This document shows, piece after piece, positions 25,523 to 33,695 of a stretch of DNA of 64,000 nucleotides. A program made the translations under genes and the position numbers. Below the pieces are notes generated by a model. The model saw only the letters and a program-made list of their open reading frames with translations, did no database searches and was not told where the DNA came from. The stretch spans positions 62,001 through 126,000 of the forward strand of contig NZ_KZ819035.1 in assembly GCF_003115845.1 (NCBI RefSeq), given 5' to 3'. The DNA is from Brenneria roseae subsp. roseae (GTDB lineage: Bacteria; Pseudomonadota; Gammaproteobacteria; Enterobacterales; Enterobacteriaceae). Numbering within the stretch: the first letter of the stretch is position 1; the number at the start of each line of letters is the position of its first letter.

Positions 25523-25809
25523 GCCTTCCTCTTGTGGATTAAGGGGTTACTGCCGGTTTTTTCGGAATCGTGAATTTCGATCCGAATGTTGGTTACGGTA
25601 AAACGACTGCCTGCAAGAGGTTGCCAGTCACCCTCGACCTCGATGATTTGCGGCAACGGGCCGGAAGCGGGCATCCCATTAACGTTTTTCTGCCACAGCG
25701 CCACCACCGACTGCACCCAGCCCTTTAACGGTAAAATCGGCAGGGACAGGCCATAGTGCTGGTTCAGCCAGAGCATCACATCGTTGACGACTTTTACGGT
25801 TGTTTTCAT
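25519..25809 (-). CDS. Small companion protein of the giant-protein cluster (96 aa)
   Basis: 96 residues beginning MKTTVKVVNDVMLWLNQHYG and continuing LSLPILPLKGWV, the same motif as in the two downstream proteins ([IV]ND, Trp/Leu, [FY]G[LV] then Leu-Pro). The C-terminal half is beta-rich (SRFTVTNIRIEIHDSE) and ends in a basic tail. ATG 25809 is chosen because AGGAAGG lies 7 bases upstream; the open frame extends further into the previous gene but without a ribosome site. Function unknown. Confidence 0.72.
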   Translation of the reverse strand: MKTTVKVVNDVMLWLNQHYGLSLPILPLKGWVQSVVALWQKNVNGMPASGPLPQIIEVEGDWQPLAGSRFTVTNIRIEIHDSEKTGSNPLIHKRKA

Positions 25810-25829
25810 CGAACCTTCCTGTTGCCCGG

Positions 25830-28800
25830 TTAAGGACTGGCTTTTTGCGGCTGCGCTGATAAGAACCACGCCAGGTTATTGGCGTTGGTCGCTTCTTTTT
25901 TGCCGGGAGTGACGGCCCCGGCAAACACCATAAAATCAATCAGCACGCCGGGAGGGAAGCGGTAACCGAAGACGCTGAGCTGAATGTTGTTGAATAAAAA
26001 GGCGTAAACAGTCTGCCGACCGTCATCGAGATCCACCTTCAGCAGGTTGGCATCGCCGAAAGTGGTTTTTAGAATGCCCTCCAACTCGAAGCCGCCGGCA
26101 CCGGCCGACAACTGCGGCAACTGCACGAACAGCGCCGCCGCATCGTTATCGGGTACGGTAGCGGAAGGTCCCCAGGCGAGGATCACTTTGGCATTCAGTC
26201 GGGCGCTGGCGCCAAGTGCGCCAAGCGAACCGAGCAGCATGTCGTACTCCAACCCATACCGCGCGGAACTGGTAGCGTAGGATACCGGCAGCGCCGCCGT
26301 TACCGAGGGAGAGTCGCTTAGCGCGGGAGTGTGCCCCTCCAATTGCAAAATATTGACGCTGGTGGCGCCGAGCATGCTGGCGTTGATCGGCGGCCCGCTG
26401 TCGGCGCTGAGAAAGCGCGAGAACTTGAGGGGAATGCTGTACAGCAGACTGTCTGAGCGGATGGCGTCATTTTTTGGCTGCGCGCTGAGCGTGCTGATAT
26501 CCAGTGCCACCGTTTTAGTGCCCGGCACACAGTTGCCATCGGGGCCGAGGGTAAAACCGATGTTTACCGTCAGCCCGGAGATCGCTAAACCGGCATCGCC
26601 CTGACCGTAAGAAAACAGATCCAGACCGTCGCTGAGCGGAAAAGGATCGGTATTGAACCACAGCTGACCGGATAGGATAAATTGAGCCTTCACATCGGTG
26701 CTTTCGCCGGGACTGCCCGTATTGCCGGTGCTGCTGACCGGAACCAGTGAAGCCTTATCGAATTTGACGCGGTCAACCACCTGGGTGGCATAGTCGCTGG
26801 CGGGGTTAACGTCGTAGATAAATCCGTTATCGTTCATAAAGATCACCCGACCGACGCCATCGCTGTTGGCCTGATATTTCCCTTTAATACTCAGGGTGTT
26901 CGGATTGATATCCGGGCTTGGCGGGGAAGCGTTGCGTTTGGCAACGGCGCGGCCAAATAGCTGGTTCAGCGTCAGGCCTACCGTGGTGTTGAACTGGACA
27001 ATCGCCGAGTTGCTGAATACCACGATCAGCTTTTCCACCTCATAATCCACCGGCTGATCCTGTACCGCGGGACTGGCGGGAGGGCTGGCGCCATCGTAAA
27101 AAATCACGCCAAACAGCGATGATTTCCTGATATCTAATTGAAGCGGCGAAGCGCGTCGCTCAAATAAGTTGCCCTGGATGCCAATATGGTGTGCACGCAG
27201 GCCACCATTGATGCCGCCCAACAGCATTTGCAGATCGGCGGGCATCCCGTTGCCGTTGATTTCCGCATTGAAAAACAGCACGCCGGTCCACTCTTTATCA
27301 TTAACGATACGGTTGAAATTCTCGAATGGATTATCCGGGGCGCTAGCTTCCGCCTGGGCGCAATCGACATAATTTTGCAATGCAAGGGAAACCGCCGCAG
27401 GGTCGTTATTATAGCTGGCCGCCGCAGTCCACAGTCCGGGACGTTTGCTCAGCTCGTTAAGCGTGGTAGTGGTGTTGAACTTGAACACCATAATGGTCTG
27501 TTCCGCTGGAGTGCCGGTACCCTGCGCATTCAGCTCCATATTGAATTTGAAGCCGCCTAAATAGGTGGTGCAGAGAAACTCCCAGTCGTCGCCAGGGACC
27601 GTTACTACGTAAAACAGCTGGTTCTGCGTCAGGGTCAGAGCCAGATCTTTCGGAACACATGGCGGCGAACTGGTCGATGAAAACTGTAAAAGGCGCTGTG
27701 GCTCCGGTGGGCTGGCATCGGCATGGCTTTCTTCCATTGCCAGCGTCAGGCGGTTCCAACCGCCGTCAGGGTTGATATCGATCAGCACCCCCTGCGGGTT
27801 GGTGGCGCTGCGCAGGGCAGAGTAAGGAACGGTGGCATTTTGCGGCATAAACACCGGGCCGTCTGAGTTCTCCGTCAGCTTCCTGTGGCGCACCGCGCCA
27901 ATAATCGTGGCTTCAAAACGGGTGAGGTCTGTGGCCTGCGCGGTCGGATTCAGCGCGACGCTCTGATAAAGCCCGCCATAAGGCACCCAGGGGAATAGCG
28001 CGCTGGTGGTGAATTTTTCCAGCAGTACATCAATGGCGATCGGAAATGCCGCATCATCGACTTCGCCAAAAAAGGGGGAGGCACTCGGCTGGCCGAAGTA
28101 TTGCCCGGCTACCGGCAGATCCTGCCACTGAGCCCAGGAGGTGGAATAAGTCGCAGAGAGAATATCAACCGTGTCCGGCGCGGGCCCGCTGGGGGAAGCT
28201 GATAACGTAAAGGCTTCAGCATACGCGGGCTGGTTGTTAATAAAACGCAGCCTGTCGCCGCTGTTGACCCGGAAATACTCACGGGTGAACAACCCCGGCA
28301 TGACCTGTAATGAGGTGGCGACATCGGGCGAGTTGGCGGTTTCAATCAGGTATTCCCCGACCGGGGAGAGATACAGTTCGCGGGAGAGCGGCGGCGAAGC
28401 GGCAGGCCGCCAGGAGAAAGCAAACCCGGCACCGACCGCATCCGGCGCGGGCGAGCCTGCGGCCCAGGGATCGAGGGGCCGCAATTGCAGCGTGACGCCG
28501 TTGTTGGTGAAAAAACAATCTGACGCCAGACTGGCCGCCTGGTTTTCCCAGTTGATTTTACCGATGCGACCGGTGATATCGAACTGAAAACGGCTGGAGC
28601 CGGCCTGCAACGGCAGCAGCGGATTGAGCCAGATATCGAATGCGCAGTAGCTGCCGGACTGGTACGGCTCGGGGCCATACAGCGGATATTGCAGCAACTG
28701 CGGACCGGACTGGCCGATGGCGTAGCTAAAGTTACAGCCGAAGCTCTCTGCCAACTGATTCAGATCCAGACCCACGCCGAAGTTCAGACTTCCCGCCCCC

Positions 28801-29429
28801 GGACCGCCAAGATAGAGATTAATCAGCCAACCGTCGCTGCGATAACCCAGCGTCTGCCGCACCTTGTAGTAATTGAGATTCACCAGATCGAGATCGGCGG
28901 TTTTGGTGGTGAACTGTAGAGCCGGATAACCATCCGCCTGCACCAGATCGGCCAGGATACCGCTTTGCAGCTCAAGGGATAAACCGGACCATGTTATTTC
29001 CAGCGGACTATTGATGGTATTAAAGCGGCCCACTTTCTGGGTGCTGATGCGGGTAATGTCGCTGGGTATCTGCTGGTCGGGCAGCCACAAAATAGTGTGC
29101 GCCAGGTTGGTTGACCCCGGCAGAGGCGGGAATTTCTGCCGGGCGTTGCTGACAAACTGCGGTGCCTGTCCTGCGCTAATCTCTTCGCCAATAAAAAAGT
29201 ACCAGCCCGGCAGAGTGCTCCAGCTACTCTCCAGCGTGATATCAGCAGAGCCTTGCTGAGTGGTTAATTCAGCCGATTTATTCCTTTTATTTTTTCTTAA
29301 TGGCTTGCTGATATTATTGACGAGGAAATAAACCCACAGCGGGCTAGTATCGGCGTCAGGGGAACCCGGTCCGGCTATCAGATAAAGTCCGGGATAAATC
29401 TCTGTTAATGGCGTGGCTGGACTCGACAT
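25830..29429 (-). CDS. Large protein of unknown function (1199 aa)
   Basis: 1199 residues, no signal peptide or normal transmembrane helix. It starts MSSPATPLTEIYPGLYLIAG. The sequence is beta-rich with repeated aromatic-glycine strands (LINLYLGGPGAGSLNFGVGL, SYCAFDIWLNPLLPLQAGSS). Proline-serine linkers separate likely domains near residues ~345 (AASPPLSRE), ~590 (ASPPEPQ), ~795 (ASPPASPA) and ~850 (NASPPSPD). The C-terminal region (GGFELEGILKTTFGDANLLK, YRFPPGVLIDFMVFAG) resembles in style the DxxIDxGFP-type segment of the 2345-residue partner. AGGAG lies about 11 bases before ATG 29429. No known family is recognised; a partner or scaffold of the giant protein is an inference from operon position. 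Confidence 0.83.
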   Translation of the reverse strand: MSSPATPLTEIYPGLYLIAGPGSPDADTSPLWVYFLVNNISKPLRKNKRNKSAELTTQQGSADITLESSWSTLPGWYFFIGEEISAGQAPQFVSNARQKFPPLPGSTNLAHTILWLPDQQIPSDITRISTQKVGRFNTINSPLEITWSGLSLELQSGILADLVQADGYPALQFTTKTADLDLVNLNYYKVRQTLGYRSDGWLINLYLGGPGAGSLNFGVGLDLNQLAESFGCNFSYAIGQSGPQLLQYPLYGPEPYQSGSYCAFDIWLNPLLPLQAGSSRFQFDITGRIGKINWENQAASLASDCFFTNNGVTLQLRPLDPWAAGSPAPDAVGAGFAFSWRPAASPPLSRELYLSPVGEYLIETANSPDVATSLQVMPGLFTREYFRVNSGDRLRFINNQPAYAEAFTLSASPSGPAPDTVDILSATYSTSWAQWQDLPVAGQYFGQPSASPFFGEVDDAAFPIAIDVLLEKFTTSALFPWVPYGGLYQSVALNPTAQATDLTRFEATIIGAVRHRKLTENSDGPVFMPQNATVPYSALRSATNPQGVLIDINPDGGWNRLTLAMEESHADASPPEPQRLLQFSSTSSPPCVPKDLALTLTQNQLFYVVTVPGDDWEFLCTTYLGGFKFNMELNAQGTGTPAEQTIMVFKFNTTTTLNELSKRPGLWTAAASYNNDPAAVSLALQNYVDCAQAEASAPDNPFENFNRIVNDKEWTGVLFFNAEINGNGMPADLQMLLGGINGGLRAHHIGIQGNLFERRASPLQLDIRKSSLFGVIFYDGASPPASPAVQDQPVDYEVEKLIVVFSNSAIVQFNTTVGLTLNQLFGRAVAKRNASPPSPDINPNTLSIKGKYQANSDGVGRVIFMNDNGFIYDVNPASDYATQVVDRVKFDKASLVPVSSTGNTGSPGESTDVKAQFILSGQLWFNTDPFPLSDGLDLFSYGQGDAGLAISGLTVNIGFTLGPDGNCVPGTKTVALDISTLSAQPKNDAIRSDSLLYSIPLKFSRFLSADSGPPINASMLGATSVNILQLEGHTPALSDSPSVTAALPVSYATSSARYGLEYDMLLGSLGALGASARLNAKVILAWGPSATVPDNDAAALFVQLPQLSAGAGGFELEGILKTTFGDANLLKVDLDDGRQTVYAFLFNNIQLSVFGYRFPPGVLIDFMVFAGAVTPGKKEATNANNLAWFLSAQPQKASP

Positions 29430-29472
29430 TAGAGATAGACTCCTGATGAGTTAATTAGCGCGACGGTTGAAT

Positions 29473-29838
29473 TTACGGTAATGAAATGGTCTGAATAAAC
29501 TGCCCGCCATTGCAAACCACCGTGCCAAGATTTTTCGCATCTTTCCAGAAAAAATAAATTTGTACCGACGTAATAATTATACTTTCTGGAATAATGACGT
29601 TTACCGTGGCGGAAGCCGCCGCGCCGCTACTTTTTGGATACAGGGTCAGCGTATTACATCCCAGCCCCAGCACGCCCTGTGGCGGATTAAGCTGGTTGCG
29701 GAAATCGGGATTATTAGTCAATGGTAATGGCATCCAGTCAAAGGTGTCACTGGTGCTCGCTATTGGCATAAATTCACCATTATTAATACTGAACATCAGC
29801 CCGACGCTACTGGTATTAAACAGATAAACTTTTGCCAT
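29473..29838 (-). CDS. Small tandem paralog 3 (121 aa), beta-sandwich-like
   Basis: 121 residues, no signal peptide. It shares with the next two upstream genes a common frame: [IL]FN[AT]S near residue 6, S[IV]NNGEF near 18, LGLG.NT[IL]T.YP near 58, SSG.A near 70, then S[VL]Q[IL]Y.FWKDAKN near 92 and NGGQFIQ near 110. Strand-length alternation suggests a compact beta-sandwich, about the size of a fibre, pilin-like or lectin-like domain. Family unknown. It directly precedes the 1199-residue gene (43 bases). Confidence 0.75.
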   Translation of the reverse strand: MAKVYLFNTSSVGLMFSINNGEFMPIASTSDTFDWMPLPLTNNPDFRNQLNPPQGVLGLGCNTLTLYPKSSGAAASATVNVIIPESIIITSVQIYFFWKDAKNLGTVVCNGGQFIQTISLP

Positions 29839-29888
29839 TATCGACCCCTTGTAAAAACACGCTTATTAGAAGTGTTTAAACAACATGG

Positions 29889-29929
29889 TTTATTTATCCT
29901 GGGCAATAAAATCACCCAGGATAAATAAA
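29889..29929. terminator. Perfect 15-bp hairpin between the small paralogs
   Basis: TTTATTTATCCTGGG (29889-29903) pairs fully with CCCAGGATAAATAAA (29915-29929) across an 11-base loop. It lies between paralogs 2 and 3. The AT-rich base of the stem gives a U-rich 3' arm in either direction, so it may act as an attenuating terminator or an mRNA-end stabiliser. Confidence 0.55.
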
Positions 29930-30022
29930 AACGCCAACAAAATAAAAACATAATAGCGACGGCTATATATAAAATATAATCAGATTATTGGTGGCGTAAA
30001 TTATGAATATTGTATTGCGTAA

Positions 30023-30391
30023 TTATGACACTTGCACCGTTGATACCTGGATAAATTGCCCGCCATTTAGCGCGGAAAAGGCAATGTTTTTGGCATCTTT
30101 CCAGAACAGATAAAGCTGTAGCGAACTGACGGTAACGTCGAGCGGGATATTTAAGGTGAAATTTGCGCTGGATGCCGGGCCGCTGGTGGATGGATAAACG
30201 GTGATGGTATTAGGACCTAATCCCAACTGCCCGATGCCCGGGCTGGTGTTATTAACGAAGGTTGGCTCGGTGGAGGGAGTACTGGGAACCCAGCTAGTAC
30301 CATCTGCCGGATTGACACTGAAGAATTCACCGTTATTAACACTCACTGAAATTTTTACAGCAGAAGCATTGAAAATATATGCGTTTGGCAT
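30023..30391 (-). CDS. Small tandem paralog 2 (122 aa), beta-sandwich-like
   Basis: 122 residues starting MPNAYIFNASAVKISVSVNN. It follows the same pattern as its neighbours (GEFFSVN, FVNNTSPG, LGLGPNTITVYPSTSGPA, SSLQLYLFWKDAKNIAF, NGGQFIQ). Closest in sequence to paralog 1 in the middle part and to paralog 3 at the C-terminus. Intergenic gaps of about 185 bases on each side are unusually long for this otherwise tightly packed cluster. AGGAAGG lies before ATG 30391. Confidence 0.75.
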   Translation of the reverse strand: MPNAYIFNASAVKISVSVNNGEFFSVNPADGTSWVPSTPSTEPTFVNNTSPGIGQLGLGPNTITVYPSTSGPASSANFTLNIPLDVTVSSLQLYLFWKDAKNIAFSALNGGQFIQVSTVQVS

Positions 30392-30576
30392 GATCTTCCC
30401 TTCCTGTTGTCGTGTTACGGCGCTTAACTAATCTGTGTTAAGCGATGTTGTTTAAAAGTCAGTTGTGATAGGTTTGAGCGGGCTAATAAAATCACTAGGA
30501 ATGTTCTGAATTTATTGGCGCACGTAAATGAGTATAGTGAAGCGTTTTCCGTTCGCAACAAAATCATAAAAAAAAT

Positions 30577-31041
30577 TTACATATTAATTTGCACCTCGCG
30601 TACCGATGCGCCCTGCACGGCTTTCAGACCTGCGCTGGCCTGTACGGGCTGAGTGCTGGTGGTGATGCTGGCGGTATCGCGGGTAACGATGGATGCCTGG
30701 AATGGCTGGCCTTCCTGCAGGGCGATCAGGGCAACGCTGGTGGCGCTTTTCCAGAACAGATAGATCTGTACTGAATCTATCGGAACATCGGTGGGAATAT
30801 TCAGCGTGCAGTTGCCGGAATACGCGGGGCCAGAGGTGGAAGCGTAAGTCGTTAGCGTATTGGTTCCCAGTCTCAACTCTCCTGGATTCGCCACAAGATT
30901 GTTGACGAATATGGGGGGTATCGCTGGCTGGGCTGGTTCCCACGATGGCAGATTAGCCGCCGGGACCTTAAAAAAATCCCCTCCATTGAGGCTGACGAAG
31001 ATCGGCGTTTTACTGGCGTTGAAAATCACAAGTTGTCCCAT
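30577..31041 (-). CDS. Small tandem paralog 1 (154 aa), first gene of the cluster
   Basis: 154 residues. The first ~118 repeat the paralog pattern (VIFNASKTPIFVSLNGGDFF, FVNNLVANPGELRLGTNTLT, VQIYLFWKSATSVALIAL). Beyond that it has a private C-terminal tail of about 35 residues rich in Thr, Ser, Gln and Ala (ASITTSTQPVQASAGLKAVQ). No export signal. As the promoter-proximal gene it probably marks the start of transcription for the whole 16.6-kb cluster. Function unknown. Confidence 0.75.
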   Translation of the reverse strand: MGQLVIFNASKTPIFVSLNGGDFFKVPAANLPSWEPAQPAIPPIFVNNLVANPGELRLGTNTLTTYASTSGPAYSGNCTLNIPTDVPIDSVQIYLFWKSATSVALIALQEGQPFQASIVTRDTASITTSTQPVQASAGLKAVQGASVREVQINM

Positions 31042-31359
31042 AGGCTATTGAGTCCTCATAATGGATTACCGGCTTTTGATAAGCATTAGTAATGTTACTG
31101 CTGTTAATTTGCGCTTGATTCATAAGCCAGTCAATGTGCCGGGGAGCGGGGATTAGTGCTCTCCGTTCTTAGGGGGTTATCTGTTCGGCTATAGGTCTTA
31201 GCTGGTGAGCTGAGGGGGTTAAACGCCTGAATAGAACTACCTTAGAGCCAAAAACCGGAATTAAAGGCGATTGGTAGCCTAAACTCCTTTCCACTCAGGC
31301 AAAAAATAACAACCTATATATCCAATGATTACAACGGGTTTCCTGTCAACGTCCTGAGA
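31042..31359. other. Intergenic region upstream of the nine-gene cluster
   Basis: 318 bases between paralog 1 and the dehydratase stop. It must contain the cluster promoter (minus strand) and the end of the dehydratase transcript. I saw no convincing -35/-10 pair, no gene and no strong terminator. Confidence 0.4.
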
Positions 31360-32523
31360 TTATTCAGCCAGTTCGCGCATGACTTTTATCAGATCTGATT
31401 TACCTTCAAAGCCGATACCCGGTAGCTCTGGCATGATGATGTGGCCGTCTTCGACTTTTACTGAATCGGGGAATCCGCCATAAGGCTGGAAAAGGTCGGG
31501 GTAGCTTTCATTCCCTCCTAATCCTAAGCCGGCAGCGATGTTTAATGACATCTGGTGGCCGCCGTGAGGAATACAACGAGTCGGGGACCAGCCAAACTGT
31601 TTAAGTACATCCAGCGTCCGCAAATATTCAACCAGTCCGTAGGATAACGCGCAGTCAAACTGTAGATAATCACGGTCTGGGCGCATATCACCATATCGGA
31701 GAAGATTACGCGCATCTTGATGCGAGAAGAGATTTTCACCTGTCGCCATCGGGCCCGGATAGAATTCGGATAAAGCTGCCTGTAGCGAGTAATCCAGCGG
31801 GTCACCCGCTTCCTCGTACCAAAACAGTGGGTAATTGCGCAGCATTTTTGCGTAGGCAATCGCGGTTTCCAGATTAAAGCGGCCATTTGCATCAACGGCC
31901 AACTGTGCCTCATTACCGATTTCTTCCAATACGGCATCAATACGACGCCGATCTTCATCCAGTGATGCGCCACCAATTTTCATTTTAACGACGTTGTAAC
32001 CACGATTCAGATAGCCACGCATTTCCTGACGCAGTGCGGTAAGGTCCTTGCCTGGATAATAGTAACCACCGGCGGCATAGACAAAGACGCGCGGGTTTGC
32101 TTCGACGCCTTTCATGGCTGCCAGCATGCGAAATAGCGGTTTTTCTGCGATTTTTGCCGTTGCATCCCAGATGGCCATATCCAGCGTTCCGACGGCGACG
32201 GAACGTTCTCCATGACCGCCTGGCTTTTCATTCGCCATCATCACATCCCAGATTCGATGTGGATCGAGATTATCGCCTTTGGTATTCAACAAACTGTCCG
32301 AATCCGCCTGTAGAATGCGATCGCGGAAACGTTCACGGATAAGGCCACCCTGACCGTATCGGCCGTTAGAATTGAAACCATAACCCACTACGCGACGGCC
32401 ATCGATTACCACATCGGTCACTACCGCCACCAGACTTGTTGTCATTTTACTGAAATCGATATAGGCATTTCTGATCGGGGAGGCAATCGGCTTTGTAATT
32501 TCAACTACGTCGGTTATACGCAT
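31360..32523 (-). CDS. tarD: D-tartrate dehydratase (enolase superfamily)
   Basis: Dehydrates D-tartrate to oxaloacetate with Mg2+. The 387 residues follow closely the Bradyrhizobium D-tartrate dehydratase as I remember it: MTTSLVAVVTDVV, YGFNSNGRYGQGGLIRERF, MANEKPGGHGERSVAVGT, VFVYAAGGYYYPGK. Catalytic Lys pair in NVVKMKIGG near 180. Metal ligands are in LAVDANGRF, WYEEAGDPLDY and ATGENLFSH. The general-acid His is in CIPHGGHQMSLN near 320. No tartrate transporter is adjacent. A LysR-type gene is divergently transcribed and probably controls it. Confidence 0.88.
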   Translation of the reverse strand: MRITDVVEITKPIASPIRNAYIDFSKMTTSLVAVVTDVVIDGRRVVGYGFNSNGRYGQGGLIRERFRDRILQADSDSLLNTKGDNLDPHRIWDVMMANEKPGGHGERSVAVGTLDMAIWDATAKIAEKPLFRMLAAMKGVEANPRVFVYAAGGYYYPGKDLTALRQEMRGYLNRGYNVVKMKIGGASLDEDRRRIDAVLEEIGNEAQLAVDANGRFNLETAIAYAKMLRNYPLFWYEEAGDPLDYSLQAALSEFYPGPMATGENLFSHQDARNLLRYGDMRPDRDYLQFDCALSYGLVEYLRTLDVLKQFGWSPTRCIPHGGHQMSLNIAAGLGLGGNESYPDLFQPYGGFPDSVKVEDGHIIMPELPGIGFEGKSDLIKVMRELAE

Positions 32524-32603
32524 TTTTCTCTCCAGATATGTTGTACCGAGAAACCGGGATAAAACGGTTCAGAACAAACTTTCCGTTTTGAATTCTTTCG
32601 GAC

Positions 32604-32624
32604 TCATATATGCCAAAGGTATGA
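32604..32624. promoter_or_regulatory. Candidate LysR-type binding site between tarD and its regulator
   Basis: TCATA and TATGA arms separated by exactly 11 bases (T-N11-A type dyad), about 80 bases upstream of tarD and 140 upstream of the LysR gene. This matches the usual recognition-site layout for LysR-type regulators. Inference. Confidence 0.5.
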
Positions 32625-32765
32625 ATCCGGGTTTATGGCGATGGGTTATGCCGTTTTGTAAATAGGAAACACGATGGTGAAATCATAAAAAGGTTAATCG
32701 CCTTGTTGCGCTTTATATTAAGCCCTTAAGATGTGTTGCATCTAATGCGAAGAAGGATTGCTGTA

Positions 32766-33695
32766 ATGCAAAATCGGCATCACTTAGAGCTAACATGGCT
32801 TGAGGACTGCATCGCCCTGGCGGATACACTCAATTTTTCTAAAGCCGCAGCTTCACGATATGTGACCCAGCCCGCATTTAGCCGCCGGATCCAGTCGCTT
32901 GAAGAGTGGGTAGGTACATCTCTTTTTGAGCGCAACAAGCGGGGCGTGCATTTAACGAGGGCGGGCGAGGTTTTTTGTAAGCAAGCCCCGGATTTGATTA
33001 GAGCGCTCTATGCGGTGAGAAGTGAAACCCTGGATATCGCGGGGCAAGGCCAGCCGGATATTGTGTTTTCAGCCACTCATGCATTGTCGTTTTCCTTTTT
33101 TCCCGCGCTATTGAGGCGTAATGAAAAGATTGCCAGGTTTGGTTCGTTTCGCCTGCTATCTGATTCGATGAGCGCCTGTGAGAGGCTGCTTATTCAGGGA
33201 GCGGCTCAGTTTTTACTGTGTCACTACCACCCTCATATGCACATCAATCTCGATCCAGAAAAGTTTCTCAGCGTACGTTTGGGCTGGGATGTCCTTATCC
33301 CTTACAGCGTGATGTCGCCCGAGTCATCAACGCCGCTGTGGACTGTCGGGAATAAGAAAACATTTCCTTATTTATCATTTAGTAGTGAGTCAGGTTTAGG
33401 GCGTATTATTTCGAATACCTCATCGGTTAACCGGGCAAAGAGAGGAATGAATATCGCTTTTACTTCAGATCTGGCGGCAACGTTGTTGGCGATGGTAAAA
33501 GCGGGTGAGGGGGTCGCATGGCTCCCACAAACGCTCGCTGAGCAAGATATTGATAACGGAAAGATCGCGGTTGCCGCAGATGAAAACAGCGATCTTTGGA
33601 TACCCATAGAGATTCGGCTCTACCGGCCCGCAACAAAAATGTCTAAAGCGGTAGAAGACTTATGGCGTATTTTTGTTGAGGCATGCTGTGATTAA
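32766..33695 (+). CDS. LysR-family transcription regulator
   Basis: 309 residues with an N-terminal winged helix-turn-helix (LTWLEDCIALADTLNFSKAA, RYVTQPAFSRRIQSLEEWVG) and a LysR substrate-binding domain (DIVFSATHALSFSFFPALLR; GEGVAWLPQTLAE near 255). ATG 32766 has AAGGA 8 bases upstream; the longer open frame adds residues unlike the family. Divergent arrangement with tarD suggests it regulates tartrate use, with the inducer probably tartrate or a related acid. Confidence 0.88.
   Translation: MQNRHHLELTWLEDCIALADTLNFSKAAASRYVTQPAFSRRIQSLEEWVGTSLFERNKRGVHLTRAGEVFCKQAPDLIRALYAVRSETLDIAGQGQPDIVFSATHALSFSFFPALLRRNEKIARFGSFRLLSDSMSACERLLIQGAAQFLLCHYHPHMHINLDPEKFLSVRLGWDVLIPYSVMSPESSTPLWTVGNKKTFPYLSFSSESGLGRIISNTSSVNRAKRGMNIAFTSDLAATLLAMVKAGEGVAWLPQTLAEQDIDNGKIAVAADENSDLWIPIEIRLYRPATKMSKAVEDLWRIFVEACCD

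Noticed and set aside
17931..29429. Giant proteins as Tc toxin, RTX or contact-dependent inhibition (CdiA) components
   Set aside because: No RTX nonapeptides, no Rhs/YD repeats, no filamentous-haemagglutinin secretion domain, no signal peptide and no CdiB-type transporter.
30584..30943. 119-codon alternative frame on the same strand as paralog 1
   Set aside because: His/Arg-rich shadow frame inside the paralog gene without similarity.
14411..31041. Cluster as a contractile injection or phage tail-like particle
   Set aside because: No sheath, baseplate, tape-measure or AAA+ ATPase gene could be recognised; the small paralogs do not resemble tail tube proteins.
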